A stretch of DNA of 6,910 nt from SG8-39 sp032125995. Lineage in GTDB: Bacteria > Pseudomonadota > Gammaproteobacteria > Burkholderiales > SG8-39. The notes under the pieces are model-generated. The model saw only the letters and a list, made by a program, of their open reading frames with translations. It was not told the DNA's origin and made no database searches. The position numbers and the translations under genes are program-made. The DNA lies in NCBI GenBank assembly GCA_032125995.1, contig JAQBBQ010000068.1, forward strand, positions 1 to 6,910, written 5' to 3'. The first letter of the stretch is position 1, and each line of letters starts with the position of its first letter. Shown here piece by piece: positions 6,601-6,910 of the stretch.

Positions 6601-6635
6601 AGACGAACGGAATTCGTGCGGCAATCGCGTTGTAA
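6597..6635 (+). other. 12-codon micro-ORF coupled by ATGA to the thioesterase stop
   Basis: The thioesterase stop (TGA, 6598-6600) overlaps an ATG at 6597, giving a third ATGA junction in this operon. The frame encodes MKTNGIRAAIAL and ends at TAA 6633-6635. AAAGG directly abuts the ATG, with too little spacing for a strong SD. It may be chance, or the remnant of a further operon gene lost beside the tRNA. No function is suggested. Confidence 0.25.
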
Positions 6636-6648
6636 CGTACTGATTATT

Positions 6649-6724
6649 TGGCTCCCCGAGTAGGGCTCGAACCTACGACCTGCGGATTAACAGTCCGTCG
6701 CTCTACCAACTGAGCTATCGGGGA
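6649..6724 (-). tRNA. tRNA-Asn (anticodon GUU)
   Basis: The reverse strand folds as a full 76-nt tRNA. The acceptor stem is TCCCCGA with TCGGGGA, discriminator G, and an encoded CCA (6649-6651). The D-arm segment is AGCTCAGTTGGTAGAGC, the anticodon loop is CTGTTAA with GTT at 6689-6691, and the T-loop is GGTTCGAGCCC. GUU reads AAC and AAU, so this is asparagine. The gene lies 66 bp downstream of an aminotransferase gene on the same strand and has its own promoter. No T-rich terminator is evident beyond its 3' end (6601-6648). Confidence 0.98.
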
Positions 6725-6734
6725 ATCGCGGGAG

Positions 6735-6750
6735 TGCGCGAAGCCGCGCA
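6735..6750 (-). other. Leader hairpin upstream of tRNA-Asn
   Basis: TGCGCG (6735-6740) and CGCGCA (6745-6750) form a perfect 6-bp stem around a 4-nt loop, between the -10 box and the tRNA 5' end. It has no following T-run, so it is not a canonical terminator. It overlaps the predicted start site, so its role, if any, is unclear. Confidence 0.4.
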
Positions 6751-6778
6751 TTCTATACGAGCTGAAAGGCTGTCTCAA
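6750..6778 (-). promoter_or_regulatory. Sigma-70 promoter for tRNA-Asn
   Basis: On the minus strand, -35 TTGAGA (6773-6778) and -10 TAGAAT (6750-6755) are each one base from consensus and are separated by exactly 17 bp. The region after the -10 is very GC-rich (GCGCGGC), a discriminator type typical of stable-RNA promoters under stringent (ppGpp) control. Transcription should begin near 6743, about 20 nt before the mature tRNA 5' end. Confidence 0.75.
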
Positions 6779-6790
6779 CGCTCCATTGGC

Positions 6791-6910
6791 CTAACGGATG
6801 ACCCGCGCGATCGCGTCGGCGACGGTGTCGACGTTCGCTGTCCTGAGTGCGGCGACGCAGATCCGCCCGGTATCGATCGCATAAATCGAGTATTCCTCGC
6901 GCAGCTGATC
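6791..6910 (-). CDS. Aspartate/aromatic amino acid aminotransferase, C-terminal fragment
   Basis: Only the last 39 codons are in the window, running from the right edge to TAG at 6791-6793. The fragment starts DQLREEYSIYAIDTGRICVA and ends ADAIARVIR. It matches the C-terminus of PLP-dependent class I aminotransferases of the AspC/TyrB group, where the same region reads roughly 'REEFGVYAVASGRVNVAGM'. The arginine in DTGR corresponds to the conserved Arg386 (pig cytosolic AspAT numbering), which binds the substrate alpha-carboxylate. These enzymes transfer amino groups between 2-oxoglutarate/glutamate and aspartate, phenylalanine or tyrosine. Specificity cannot be decided from this fragment. 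The tRNA-Asn gene lies downstream on the same strand, after the tRNA's own promoter. Confidence 0.85.
   Translation of the reverse strand, partial: DQLREEYSIYAIDTGRICVAALRTANVDTVADAIARVIR

Noticed and set aside
6603..6617. Hairpin ACGAA/TTCGT after the thioesterase as an operon terminator
   Set aside because: The stem is only 5 bp and no T-run follows on either strand, so it does not qualify as an intrinsic terminator.
1..6910. CRISPR array, insertion sequence, phage or defence system
   Set aside because: I found no regularly spaced repeats, transposase or integrase motifs, or recognisable defence domains; the exported nuclease alone is not evidence of a defence locus.

Overview
This is a GC-rich window with dense, short-spaced genes and very little non-coding DNA. 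Gene content and style suggest a Pseudomonadota chromosome. A betaproteobacterium (Rhodocyclales/Burkholderiales-like) is my best guess, from the FMN reductase resembling Pseudomonas PA1024, the exported nuclease with its PPWDWRRAR tail, and tRNA-Asn beside an aromatic-type aminotransferase. That placement is inference from familiarity, not a search.

Layout, left to right. (1) 95-1937, plus strand: an enoyl-CoA hydratase/isomerase (crotonase) with both catalytic glutamates, then an FMN-dependent NADH:quinone reductase of the PA1024 class, usually annotated as nitronate monooxygenase. (2) 1934-2770, minus strand: an orphan response regulator with its receiver domain at the C-terminus, behind an unrecognised N-terminal domain that looks like a winged helix. 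It converges on the reductase so tightly that both stop codons lie in one CTAG. (3) 2771-2955: a 185-bp divergent intergenic region with a T8 tract, a small hairpin and a 7-bp tandem repeat. (4) 2956-3537, plus strand: an exported staphylococcal-nuclease-like protein that seems to lack one canonical catalytic arginine. (5) 3597-6600, plus strand: a tight three-gene operon of AMP-forming acyl-CoA synthetase, zinc-free MDR-family oxidoreductase and PaaI-like hotdog thioesterase. Its genes are joined by ATGA stop/start overlaps, and a third ATGA opens a 12-codon micro-ORF at its end. (6) 6649-6724, minus strand: tRNA-Asn(GUU) with encoded CCA and a near-consensus promoter. (7) 6791-6910, minus strand: the last 39 residues of an aspartate/aromatic amino acid aminotransferase, cut by the window edge.

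How the genes may work together: the synthetase would activate a carboxylic acid to its CoA thioester, the MDR enzyme would carry out an NAD(P)H-linked step on a related intermediate, the thioesterase would release CoA from dead-end or product thioesters, and the crotonase would hydrate or isomerise an enoyl-CoA. This fits fatty-acid-like or aromatic/alicyclic acid catabolism, but no residue I can read fixes the substrate, and the nuclease and response regulator separate the two metabolic blocks. I found no CRISPR array, insertion sequence, phage gene or clear novel defence system. The most unusual items are the response regulator's domain order and the altered active site of the nuclease.
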